In this document: positions 17,043 to 24,305 of the stretch, in pieces
How positions within the stretch are numbered: the stretch's first letter is position 1
How the letters are laid out: the number at the start of each line of letters is the position of its first letter
Assembly: GCA_017695115.1 (NCBI GenBank)
Contig: JADILV010000021.1
Span: 62,001 to 126,000 of the forward strand
Origin: Candidatus Cryptobacteroides avicola
GTDB lineage: Bacteria > Bacteroidota > Bacteroidia > Bacteroidales > UBA932
Length of the DNA: 64,000 nucleotides
Direction of reading: 5' to 3'
Program-made: the position numbers and the translations under genes
The notes under the pieces: model-generated
Told to the model about the DNA's origin: nothing
Database searches by the model: none
The model's input: the letters and a program-made list of their open reading frames with translations, nothing else

Positions 17043-20000
17043 TTAGAATTTGAACTGCACGCCCAGAGTGAATGTCCTTGAGAAAGGATATGAGTTCCAG
17101 CTGAGCTCAGGATCCCATTCCTTGAACGGACTCCATACCGCGAGGTTGTCACCGTTGATGTAGACTCTGGCTATCTTGAAACTGTAGCCGAGTTCCAAAG
17201 TCTTGAAGCGGAGGAAGCGTCCGTTGCGCATCCAGTATGTGCTGGCTTCAAGGTTCTGTGCCACATCGGCGTTGTTTATGCCCAGTCGCGGATAGGCTGC
17301 ATCCGGATCCGGATCCGCTTCAGTCCAGTGGTTCTTGTCGATGAATTCGATTACGTTGCAGGCATCCTCGCCGAACGGGGTGATTCCGCTTATCATTATG
17401 GTCCTCATTCCTGATCCTGTGAAGTACAGGCCGAGATCCCATTTCTTCCATCCGAGACTGAGTCCGATACCGTACTGGAGTCTCGGGAGATTGCCGTACT
17501 TGGATATCTGCACCTTGTCTATGTCGTTGATGACGCCGTCACCGTTGACGTCCCTGTATTTGACATCACCGGGCATAGGTGTGCTTCCGAGCTGCTGCAC
17601 CGCATGGTTGTCAATATCCTCCTGGCTCGTGAACAGCCCTTCGGCGATATATCCCCGCTGGTAGTATCCGTCGAGAGGGTAGCCGATACGCGATCTCCAC
17701 GGTTCAGGGTATGCCGGCTCTTCGTATGCATCGATCCTGTTCTGGTTGTAGGTCATGTTGAACCTCATTTCCAGTCTCCAGTCCTGCCCGAAGTTCCTGG
17801 CCCAGTTTATGCTGGCTTCGAAACCTTCATTGGTGGCCGCACCTACCTGTCCCCACGGGGTCGCGTTCCAGTATCCTGCTATCGTAGGCCAGGAGGTCCT
17901 TTCCATCATGATGCGGTCACGTTTCTCATGGAAGTAGTCCAGTGTCACATTGACCTGGTTGAACAGGGAGAAGTCCAGACCTACGTCCAGTTTCCTGGAT
18001 CTTTCCCAGTGCGGGTTGTCCACCTGATAGGCATCGACCGCGTGGGCACGGAAACTATACGGGTTGTTCTTTGAAGGCCCGAAGTATGCAGTTCCTCCAC
18101 CGTTGATGGTTATCTGGTCGAAATATACGAAGTGCTCGTAATAGTTGAAGTCATCGCTGCCGACCAGTCCGTATGATCCTCTGAGCTTGAAGTAGTTGAC
18201 AGCGTTGCTGATAGGTTCCCAGAATTTTTCGTTGCTCAGGGCCCATCCTACTGATACTGCCGGGAAGAATTCGAACCGGCGTCCTTTCTGGAGTCGTTCC
18301 GTACCGTTGTATCCGAAGTTGAACTCGAAGAAATAGCGTTCATCGAAGTCGTATGTGGCACGTCCTGAGAGACCCTGGTTACGCTCCGAGAGGCTCTTGT
18401 TCGGACGGTAGTCCCTCATCATGTACATAAGGAGGGCGCCTACGTTGTGCCTGCCGAACTTGCGGGAATAGTTGAGCCTGGCATCGAAGTAGAAGACCTG
18501 GTCGGTTGACGGCTCATCGTATGCTTCGGAGACGTATGTGTCGCCTGCGTCACCAACCTGCTCGAGAGTGTAGTTGTCAGGATCTTCCGGAGACCATGTG
18601 GACTTGTCCACCTCGAAATAGTAAGGGTTGATGGTCTGCTTGTATGTCGATGTAGCATAACTGTTCCAGTTTACCATGGCGGATGCCGAGAGCCCTTTGG
18701 TGATGAAACTGAAGTCTTGCTCGATTTTCAGCACCGCGTTCATCTTGTTTTCCTTTTTCACGGAATAGTCGTCGAGCATTGCCGCATAGGGGTTGAGCCT
18801 GCGGTCAACGGCAGTTTTCATGGCAGTACCGAATCTGATGTATTCGTCGCCCTCCTGCGCAGGGAAAGTGGCCGGGAACATCACCGGATTGGCCCTCAGA
18901 AGATAGCCGAAAAGCTGAGACTCGCCTTCCTGCATGCCCTGTTTCTGGACTATCTGGACATTGAGCCGCAGGTCGAGCTTGGTGGTGTTGGTGAGCTTGT
19001 AGGTGATGTTGTTCTGGAAGTTGTAGATGTACTGGTGGAGGTTGTTGTTGAACATGTAGTCCTTAGGGGCGTTGGCCATACCGGTGTCATGGTTGAAGTT
19101 CAGGGACATGTAGTATGTGGCCTTGTTTCCTCCTCCCTGGATGCTGACGTTTCCGCGCTGGTTGAGGTTGAATTTGCGGAACAGTACTTCCTTCCAGTCG
19201 ACATTCGGATATACGTAAGGATAGAGTCCGCTTCTGGTGTACTCTATGTCCTGTGCGGAATAGGTCGGGACAGCCGCCCCACGTGTCAGGGATGCCTCGT
19301 TGTAAAGTTCCATCCACCTGCCTCCGTCGACGAAGTTGACCATTTTGACAGGCTGCTTGAAGGATGTCTCTACCGTTGCTGTCACCTGGGTGCGCATGTT
19401 CTCGGCTCCGTTCTTGGTGGTGATGAGCATCACTCCGTTGGCTCCGCGCACACCGTAGATGGCTGTGGCCGATGCGTCTTTCAGCAAGGTAACGTTCTTG
19501 ATGGACTCAGCCGGGAGGCGGTTGAGGTCCCCGACCGAGATCTCAACGTCATCCAGAAGGATGAGGGGAGTGGTACGGCCTCCGAAAGTGCTGACGCCAC
19601 GGATGTAGAATTCTGAAGATGAGCCAGGTTCACCTGAGTTGGTGACCGATACGATACCGGCAAGTTTACCGGCGAGGTTCGATGTCAGGTTTGACGAAGA
19701 TGATTTGATGGCTTCTCCCTGTACAGAGGCGACAGCCCCTATGACCGAGATTTTTTTCTGGGTACCCATACCCACTACGACTGCCTCGTCGAGCTCGCTG
19801 TCGGATTCGAGGGCTACATCCACCACTCCCAATTTTCCGACGTCATAAGTACCGGTTTTGAAGCCGATACAGGAAATTTCGAGCTGAGGGTTTGCGGAGG
19901 TGACATAGATGACATAGCTTCCGTCGTCCATTGTCATTACTCCGTTGTTTGTGCCTTTTTCGACAACGAATGCGCCCGGAATCGGTTCCCTGTCTACGGC

Positions 20001-20156
20001 ACTGATGACTTTTCCTGTCACTTCCCTGACCTTATCGGCCTGGACAAGCATGGATTCCCCTCCCTGTCCGGGATCTGGGGCTACAGCTGCATTCGCTTGA
20101 CCTGCAAACGGTAAGCAGGCGAAACATGCCGCTGCTACAAAATGTTTTAAGTGCAT
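17043..20156 (-). CDS. SusC/RagA-family TonB-linked outer-membrane protein
   Basis: A 1037-residue SusC-type transporter that imports SusD-bound oligomers with TonB energy. Signal peptide (HFVAAACFACLPFAGQANA), a carboxypeptidase-like N-terminal domain (VTGKVISAVDREPIPGAFV, residues ~46-120), the junction ELDEAVVVGMGTQKK (~125), the plug (NLAGKLAGIVSVTNSGEPGSSSEFYIRG, IKNVTLLKDASATAIYGVRGANG) and a long barrel ending FSRTFTLGVQFKF. First gene of the enzyme-less three-gene locus. No standard -7 box was recognised upstream on the minus strand. Unlike the two SusC genes of the 43-64 kb locus it has no poly-G tract near the signal peptide. Confidence 0.95.
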   Translation of the reverse strand: MHLKHFVAAACFACLPFAGQANAAVAPDPGQGGESMLVQADKVREVTGKVISAVDREPIPGAFVVEKGTNNGVMTMDDGSYVIYVTSANPQLEISCIGFKTGTYDVGKLGVVDVALESDSELDEAVVVGMGTQKKISVIGAVASVQGEAIKSSSSNLTSNLAGKLAGIVSVTNSGEPGSSSEFYIRGVSTFGGRTTPLILLDDVEISVGDLNRLPAESIKNVTLLKDASATAIYGVRGANGVMLITTKNGAENMRTQVTATVETSFKQPVKMVNFVDGGRWMELYNEASLTRGAAVPTYSAQDIEYTRSGLYPYVYPNVDWKEVLFRKFNLNQRGNVSIQGGGNKATYYMSLNFNHDTGMANAPKDYMFNNNLHQYIYNFQNNITYKLTNTTKLDLRLNVQIVQKQGMQEGESQLFGYLLRANPVMFPATFPAQEGDEYIRFGTAMKTAVDRRLNPYAAMLDDYSVKKENKMNAVLKIEQDFSFITKGLSASAMVNWNSYATSTYKQTINPYYFEVDKSTWSPEDPDNYTLEQVGDAGDTYVSEAYDEPSTDQVFYFDARLNYSRKFGRHNVGALLMYMMRDYRPNKSLSERNQGLSGRATYDFDERYFFEFNFGYNGTERLQKGRRFEFFPAVSVGWALSNEKFWEPISNAVNYFKLRGSYGLVGSDDFNYYEHFVYFDQITINGGGTAYFGPSKNNPYSFRAHAVDAYQVDNPHWERSRKLDVGLDFSLFNQVNVTLDYFHEKRDRIMMERTSWPTIAGYWNATPWGQVGAATNEGFEASINWARNFGQDWRLEMRFNMTYNQNRIDAYEEPAYPEPWRSRIGYPLDGYYQRGYIAEGLFTSQEDIDNHAVQQLGSTPMPGDVKYRDVNGDGVINDIDKVQISKYGNLPRLQYGIGLSLGWKKWDLGLYFTGSGMRTIMISGITPFGEDACNVIEFIDKNHWTEADPDPDAAYPRLGINNADVAQNLEASTYWMRNGRFLRFKTLELGYSFKIARVYINGDNLAVWSPFKEWDPELSWNSYPFSRTFTLGVQFKF

Positions 20157-20455
20157 AATAAATAAGGTTAATAGTTTGAGTTGGATCTTTTTTGGAAAAA
20201 AGATTATGTAAATCTACGCCATGTGGATTATATAAGCAAGAAAAATATGAAAAATTTTTAATATCGGGGGGTGGATATTAAATTTTGTTAAAATCAAGAA
20301 AAGCCCGCCTTTGCGGCAGGACTATGCCCGGGAAGGGCCGACGGAGGAAATCCATTGGAATTTCGGCGGCAATTTGCATTGCTCCCGGTTTCTCACTAAA
20401 TTCGCAGCGGTTTTTACCGGATACATTCGGCGGACTATCATTAATTTAATTTAAA
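20157..20455. other. Divergent intergenic region between susC and hisS, with a G6-loop palindrome
   Basis: This 299-base gap separates two divergent genes. At 20257-20282 there is TTTAATATC-GGGGGGTG-GATATTAAA, a 9-bp inverted repeat whose loop begins with six G. A GC-rich stretch at ~20300-20400 has short internal complementarities. No TAnnTTTG box in usable position was found for either gene, so the promoters remain unidentified. The palindrome is a candidate operator for susC. Confidence 0.4.
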
Positions 20456-21865
20456 ATGGCACAGAAACCTTCTATCCCTAAGGGAACACGTGATTTCGGA
20501 CCTGCCGAAATGGCTGCCCGCAACTATATATTCGATACGATCAGGTCGGTATTCAAGACTTACGGCTATGCCCCGATCGAGACTCCGTCAATGGAGAACC
20601 TCAGTACGCTTCTGGGCAAATACGGTGACGAAGGGGACAAGCTCCTTTTCAGGATTCTGAATTCGGGTGATGCGTTTTCAGGTATTGACTTCGAGGAATT
20701 CCGTCTGCCGGAAGGGGAGAGGCAGTACAACAGCAAGGCTCTTTCGCTGAAGGTGTGTGAAAAAGGTCTGCGCTATGACCTGACTGTGCCGTTCGCACGC
20801 TTTGTCGTACAGCATCAGAATGATATCGCTTTCCCGTTCAAGAGGTACCAGATACAGCCTGTATGGAGGGCTGACCGTCCACAGAAAGGACGTTACAGGG
20901 AGTTCTACCAGTGCGATGTGGATGTCATAGGGTCCGAGTCTCTGGTCAATGAACTGGAGCTCGTGCAGATAGTCGACAGGGTGTTCCGCCTTTTCGATGT
21001 CAATGTGCTTATAAAGATCAACAACCGCAAGGTCCTTACAGGTCTTGCCGAGATATGCGGCTTTCCGGACAAGGTGGTCGACATCACTGTCGCTATCGAC
21101 AAGATCGACAAGATCGGTCTGGAGGCGGTGGAAGCGGAAATGAAGGAAAAAGGGCTTACCGATGCCGCCGTTTCCGTGATTGAGCCGGTGCTGGAATTAA
21201 AAGGATCCGCAGCGGAGAAGATCTCTGTCATGAGGGAGCTTATGGGAGGGAAATCGGCTTCCGGCATAGTCTCGCAGACTGGTCTCAAAGGTCTTGACGA
21301 GCTGGAAGAGCTTTTCGGCCTTATTGATGCGGCCGGAGTTTCCCAGGAGGTGGAGATAGACCTTTCTCTTGCGCGTGGACTGAATTATTATACAGGGGCC
21401 ATTTTTGAGGTCAAGGCCAAGGATTTCCAGATAGGAAGCATCTGCGGAGGAGGCCGTTATGACAACCTGACCGGCATTTTCGGTCTTCCGGGGATGTCCG
21501 GGGTCGGTATCTCATTCGGGGCCGACAGGATCTACGATGTGCTGAAAGGGCTGGACAAGTTCCCGAAGGAGGTGACTTCTTCCACCAGGGTGCTGTTCGC
21601 AAATATGGGAGGTCAGGAAATGAGATATATCCTTCCGGTGGTGAAGGCTTTGCGTGAAGCAGGAGTCGCATGCGAGATATACCCTGAGGCGGTGAAACTC
21701 AAGAAGCAGTTTGACTATGCGGACAAGAAGGCGGTTCCGTTCATTTCCATTACCGGCGGTGATGAAGCCGCTTCCGGCGTGGTGAATATGAAGAACCTCT
21801 CTTCCGGGGAGCAGAAGTCTTTCCCTAAAGAGGATATCGGGCGGATGCTCGAGTTTATAGGTTAG
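20456..21865 (+). CDS. hisS: Histidyl-tRNA synthetase
   Basis: Class II aminoacyl-tRNA synthetase that charges tRNA-His. The start [19 protein letters not shown] contains the family N-terminal KGTRD motif. Motif 2 is seen at [31 protein letters not shown], the HisA motif at [15 protein letters not shown] and motif 3 at [13 protein letters not shown] ... [11 protein letters not shown]. The C-terminal anticodon-binding domain runs from ~residue 375 ([10 protein letters not shown]). The 469 residues are normal for the Bacteroidota form. A short terminator-like hairpin follows at 21885. Confidence 0.96.
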   Translation: MAQKPSIPKGTRDFGPAEMAARNYIFDTIRSVFKTYGYAPIETPSMENLSTLLGKYGDEGDKLLFRILNSGDAFSGIDFEEFRLPEGERQYNSKALSLKVCEKGLRYDLTVPFARFVVQHQNDIAFPFKRYQIQPVWRADRPQKGRYREFYQCDVDVIGSESLVNELELVQIVDRVFRLFDVNVLIKINNRKVLTGLAEICGFPDKVVDITVAIDKIDKIGLEAVEAEMKEKGLTDAAVSVIEPVLELKGSAAEKISVMRELMGGKSASGIVSQTGLKGLDELEELFGLIDAAGVSQEVEIDLSLARGLNYYTGAIFEVKAKDFQIGSICGGGRYDNLTGIFGLPGMSGVGISFGADRIYDVLKGLDKFPKEVTSSTRVLFANMGGQEMRYILPVVKALREAGVACEIYPEAVKLKKQFDYADKKAVPFISITGGDEAASGVVNMKNLSSGEQKSFPKEDIGRMLEFIG

Positions 21866-21884
21866 CCGTTAAATAAGATGTTGT

Positions 21885-21918
21885 AGAGGGAGATCCTGCC
21901 TGTGCCGGGTCTTCCTCT
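21885..21918 (+). terminator. Terminator-like hairpin after hisS
   Basis: AGAGGGAGATCC and GGGTCTTCCTCT pair over 12 bp (two G-U pairs) around a 10-base loop, 19 bp after the hisS stop. The T-run is poor (TAATATATAAT), so termination strength is uncertain. Confidence 0.5.
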
Positions 21919-21984
21919 TAATATATAATGTGAATCCGATGAATATTTATCGGATCAAATAAATTTTCGGACAGACGTTAAGTT

Positions 21985-22908
21985 ATGGGTGTGATTTCAA
22001 AAGCAGGGGCGTCAGGATTTTCCGGCCCCTTCTGGGGATATGCGGCAGGAATAGTGACAGGGGTGACTTACGGGCTCAATCCGCTGTTTGCCATACCTTT
22101 GATGAAGGGTGGCGTGTCAGTGGACACTATTCTGTTTTTCAGGTATTTCCTTGCAGTCCTGATTCTGGGTGGCTGGCTGCTCCTGAGAAAAGAGGATTTC
22201 AGGGTGACATGGCATCAGGCCCGCCGTCTGCTTGTGCTGGGGCTTCTTTTCTCTTTAAGCAGCCTGACTCTTTTCGAGGCCTATCATTATATCCCGTCGG
22301 GTGTGGCGACTACGATCGTATTCCTTTATCCTGTCCTGGTGGCATTGATAATGATGTTCCTGAAAGTCTATCCGACATGGCAGGTCTGGGTGTCTATAAT
22401 CGCCACTTTTATCGGTGTGCTTTTCCTGTGCAGGACTGACGGGACGCATGCCCTTCAGTGGAGAGGTCTTGCGCTTTCGTTCGCATCCGCCCTTTCCTAT
22501 GCGATGTTCATAGTGATTGTCAACAGGAGCCGGTCCGTACACCTGATATCCAATTCCATGCTGACATTCTACGCCCTGCTGACCGGGGTCGTGGTCTTTT
22601 CCCTGCACGCCCTTGTGGCCCGGGTGCCTCTTGCGGCAGGTCTGCACGGCTTGTCACCATGGGTCAATCTTCTGGGGCTGGCCGTTCTTCCGACCATAGT
22701 CTCCACGGCGACACTTGCCATGGCCACGAGGATCATAGGCGCGACCAGAGCGTCGGTGCTTGGTGTCTTCGAACCGGTTACGGCAATTCTTGTCGGAGCG
22801 GTGGCTTTCGGGGAGAGCATAACTGTCAATATCGTTATAGGCATAATACTTACAATGGCCGCTATAGTCTTCATGATCGTCTCTCCGGGCAGAAAGAAAA
22901 GCGCATGA
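21985..22908 (+). CDS. EamA/DMT-family transporter
   Basis: A 307-residue inner-membrane protein with about ten hydrophobic helices in two EamA repeats (first from GYAAGIVTGVTYGLNPLFAIPL, second from ALSFASALSYAMFIVIVNRS). The helix-4 motif HYIPSGVATTIVFLYPVLVAL and the second-half FEPVTAILVGAVAFGE are characteristic of drug/metabolite exporters. The substrate is unknown; family members export amino acids, nucleosides or other metabolites. It stands alone between hisS and tRNA-Met, with a small ATCCGAT/ATCGGAT hairpin at 21934-21955 upstream of its start. The 3' end is 53 bp from the tRNA promoter. Confidence 0.9.
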   Translation: MGVISKAGASGFSGPFWGYAAGIVTGVTYGLNPLFAIPLMKGGVSVDTILFFRYFLAVLILGGWLLLRKEDFRVTWHQARRLLVLGLLFSLSSLTLFEAYHYIPSGVATTIVFLYPVLVALIMMFLKVYPTWQVWVSIIATFIGVLFLCRTDGTHALQWRGLALSFASALSYAMFIVIVNRSRSVHLISNSMLTFYALLTGVVVFSLHALVARVPLAAGLHGLSPWVNLLGLAVLPTIVSTATLAMATRIIGATRASVLGVFEPVTAILVGAVAFGESITVNIVIGIILTMAAIVFMIVSPGRKKSA

Positions 22909-22961
22909 CAGGCCTGGAAACTTGTGGTTAAAAAATCTTTTGAAATTTTTCTGTAGATAAA

Positions 22962-22993
22962 TTTGCATTATAAAAAAATGTTTGTACCTTTGC
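22962..22993 (+). promoter_or_regulatory. Promoter of the initiator tRNA gene
   Basis: TTTG (22962-22965), a 19-bp spacer, then TACCTTTGC (22985-22993), a near-ideal Bacteroidota promoter. The mature tRNA begins 11 nt after the box. Confidence 0.75.
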
Positions 22994-23003
22994 AGTCCAA
23001 TAT

Positions 23004-23076
23004 CGCGGGATAGAGCAGTTGGTAGCTCGTCGGGCTCATAACCCGGAGGCCGGAGGTTCGAGTCCTCCTCCCGCTA
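23004..23076 (+). tRNA. Initiator tRNA-Met (CAT)
   Basis: A 73-nt cloverleaf with anticodon CAT in the loop CTCATAA. Initiator hallmarks: base 1 (C) does not pair with base 72 (here T, so C1xU72), A11-U24 in the D stem and three consecutive G-C pairs (GGG/CCC) at the base of the anticodon stem. T arm GGAGG-TTCGAGT-CCTCC. CCA is not encoded (the gene is followed by CAAA). Confidence 0.95.
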
Positions 23077-23081
23077 CAAAG

Positions 23082-23118
23082 ATGCCGTAACTTCTTTAAA
23101 CACAAAGAGTTACGGCAT
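23082..23118 (+). terminator. Hairpin after tRNA-Met
   Basis: ATGCCGTAACT and AGTTACGGCAT form a perfect 11-bp stem with a 15-base loop, 5 bp after the tRNA. Probably the tRNA terminator, although a strong T-run is absent. Confidence 0.55.
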
Positions 23119-23180
23119 TAATGTTATAAACGTGCATCAAAAATGTCAATTATACCCTCTTCGTAGCAGGGTCTGAACTT

Positions 23181-23257
23181 TGTCATAGAAAACAGCAGAA
23201 AAATTTGGATAATGGTAACAAAAATGCTACTTTTGTGGCGTTAAAAGTTCTATGACA
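23181..23257 (+). promoter_or_regulatory. hicAB promoter with flanking 10-bp inverted repeat
   Basis: TTTG (23204-23207), 20 bp, TACTTTTG (23228-23235) forms a promoter ending 21 nt before the hicA ATG. It is bracketed by TGTCATAGAA (23181-23190) and TTCTATGACA (23248-23257), a perfect inverted repeat and candidate operator for HicB autoregulation. Confidence 0.6.
23240..23253 (+). repeat. Left arm of 14-bp inverted repeat flanking hicAB
   Basis: GTTAAAAGTTCTAT, the exact reverse complement of ATAGAACTTTTAAC at 23900-23913. A partial copy (cataggacttttat, 23473-23486) lies between hicA and hicB. Together they bracket the toxin-antitoxin operon. Confidence 0.7.
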
Positions 23258-23439
23258 TGAGAACATCAGAGTTCAAGAAACTACTGAAGGAACATAAGTG
23301 CTACTTTGTAAGCCAAGGGAAAAGACACGAAAAATGGTTTTCTCCCATTACCGGCAACAAATTCACCGTTCCTCGGCACGATGCCCAGGAGATCCCCACC
23401 GGGACCTTGCAGGCAATCAAGAAACAGGCAGGGATCTGA
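23257..23439 (+). CDS. hicA: HicA-family mRNA interferase toxin
   Basis: A 60-residue double-stranded-RNA-binding-fold toxin that cleaves mRNA unless bound by HicB. The family pattern is present: an N-terminal SEFKKLLKEHKCYFVSQGKRHEKWFS with the catalytic histidine in GKRHEKW, then FTVPRHDAQEIPTGTLQAIKKQAGI, which matches the usual VPRHxxxEIxxGTLxxIxKQAGI ending. Length is at the normal lower bound. First gene of a two-gene type II toxin-antitoxin module with its own promoter; hicB starts 53 bp later. The module sits between tRNA genes, a common location for mobile or acquired modules. Confidence 0.92.
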   Translation: MRTSEFKKLLKEHKCYFVSQGKRHEKWFSPITGNKFTVPRHDAQEIPTGTLQAIKKQAGI

Positions 23440-23492
23440 TCCCTGCCGATTCTTGAACTTTAAGCTCTGGTTCATAGGACTTTTATTTAATC

Positions 23493-23900
23493 ATGGGTAT
23501 TATGAAAATAGATGCTATAATAGAAAAGGGGCCTGACGGCATGTATTCGATTCGTTCGGAACAACATTTCGGAAACAATTATTTCGGAGGTTACGGGGAA
23601 ACGGTCAATCAGGCAAAGACTGATTTTTCCGACAGTGTGGATGAGGCTATGGCCGATGCCCGGGCTGAAGGAATAGAAGTTCCGGATATCGTGTCTGTGT
23701 CATTCAAATATGACCTGCCTTCATTCTTCAATGACTTTGATTTTATCAATGCCAGCAGATTTGCCCACTATGCAGGTATAAATGAAAGCAAGATGCGCCA
23801 ATACAAGAGCGGCACTGCATTTCCAGGGGAACGGACTACCATGAAAATCATGGCTGCTATACACAGAATAGGAACTGAACTCAGTTCAGTTTCTCTATAA
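23493..23900 (+). CDS. hicB: HicB-family antitoxin with C-terminal HTH
   Basis: A 135-residue antitoxin (start at 23493, or the ATG at 23502 giving MKIDAIIEKG). The N-terminal HicB domain (IDAIIEKGPDGMYSIRSEQHFGNNYFGGYGETVNQAKTDFSDSVDEAM) neutralises HicA. The C-terminal half (FINASRFAHYAGINESKMRQYKSGTAFPGERTTMKIMAAIHRIG) is an XRE-like helix-turn-helix expected to bind the operon promoter. The G-Y-G-E-T segment and helix order follow the family. It ends exactly where the right arm of the 14-bp inverted repeat begins (23900). Confidence 0.9.
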   Translation: MGIMKIDAIIEKGPDGMYSIRSEQHFGNNYFGGYGETVNQAKTDFSDSVDEAMADARAEGIEVPDIVSVSFKYDLPSFFNDFDFINASRFAHYAGINESKMRQYKSGTAFPGERTTMKIMAAIHRIGTELSSVSL

Positions 23901-23913
23901 ATAGAACTTTTAA
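23900..23913 (-). repeat. Right arm of 14-bp inverted repeat flanking hicAB
   Basis: ATAGAACTTTTAAC, the exact reverse complement of 23240-23253, starting at the last base of the hicB stop codon. Confidence 0.7.
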
Positions 23914-23921
23914 CATTTTCA

Positions 23922-23950
23922 GGCCTCCGCAGAGATGCGGGGGCTTTTTT
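23922..23950 (+). terminator. Terminator of hicAB
   Basis: GCCTCCGC-agagat-GCGGGGGC followed by TTTTTT: a classical intrinsic terminator 21 bp after hicB. Confidence 0.85.
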
Positions 23951-23994
23951 GCACCATTACCCTTTTTTGAGGCGTGTCAGAGGCCGTTCGGGAT

Positions 23995-24023
23995 ACAAAA
24001 AAAGGCGGTATTGAACCGCCTTT
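23995..24023 (-). terminator. Terminator of the tRNA-Lys pair
   Basis: AAAGGCGGT-attga-ACCGCCTTT (24001-24023), read on the minus strand and followed by a T-run (plus-strand acaaaaaaa). It lies 1 bp past the 3' end of the second tRNA-Lys. Confidence 0.85.
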
Positions 24024-24024
24024 G

Positions 24025-24097
24025 TGCTCCCTCAGGGGCTCGAACCCTGGACCCCAACATTAAGAGTGTCGTGCTCTACCAACTGAGCTAAGGAAGC
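24025..24097 (-). tRNA. tRNA-Lys (CTT)
   Basis: On the minus strand GCTTCCT...AGGGAGC-A forms a 7-bp acceptor. The anticodon loop is CTCTTAA (anticodon CTT) and the T loop TTCGAGC. 73 nt, CCA not encoded. It lies 33 bp downstream of the second tRNA-Lys on the same transcript. Confidence 0.95.
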
Positions 24098-24130
24098 GTC
24101 ATGGAAGCCATTTTTCAGGCTGACCTTTCG

Positions 24131-24203
24131 TGATCCGTTTGGGATTCGAACCCAAGACCCCAACATTAAAAGTGTTGTGCTCTACCAGCTGAGCTAACGA
24201 ATC
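24131..24203 (-). tRNA. tRNA-Lys (TTT)
   Basis: On the minus strand GATTCGT...ACGGATC-A is the acceptor. The anticodon loop is CTTTTAA (anticodon TTT) and the T arm TTGGG-TTCGAAT-CCCAA. 73 nt, CCA not encoded. First gene of the tRNA-Lys pair. Confidence 0.95.
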
Positions 24204-24250
24204 TTACCATTTTTTCCAACCGGTAAGCAGATGCTTTCCGAATTGGGATT

Positions 24251-24283
24251 GCAAAGGTATGCTTTTGCAATTAATTATCCAAA
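24251..24283 (-). promoter_or_regulatory. Promoter of the tRNA-Lys pair
   Basis: On the minus strand TTTG (24280-24283), 20-bp spacer, TACCTTTGC (24251-24259). The same -7 sequence precedes tRNA-Met. It is close to the 3' end of the glycosyltransferase gene. Confidence 0.75.
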
Positions 24284-24305
24284 TATTTCTGATGTTTTTT
24301 CGGAA

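Noticed and set aside
18717-19616. 299-residue plus-strand ORF over susC
   Set aside because: Shadow of the SusC coding frame, Val/Leu/His-rich pattern typical of an antisense frame.
21885-21918. Riboswitch upstream of the EamA transporter
   Set aside because: The hairpin is close to the hisS stop and looks like a terminator; no conserved riboswitch core was recognised.
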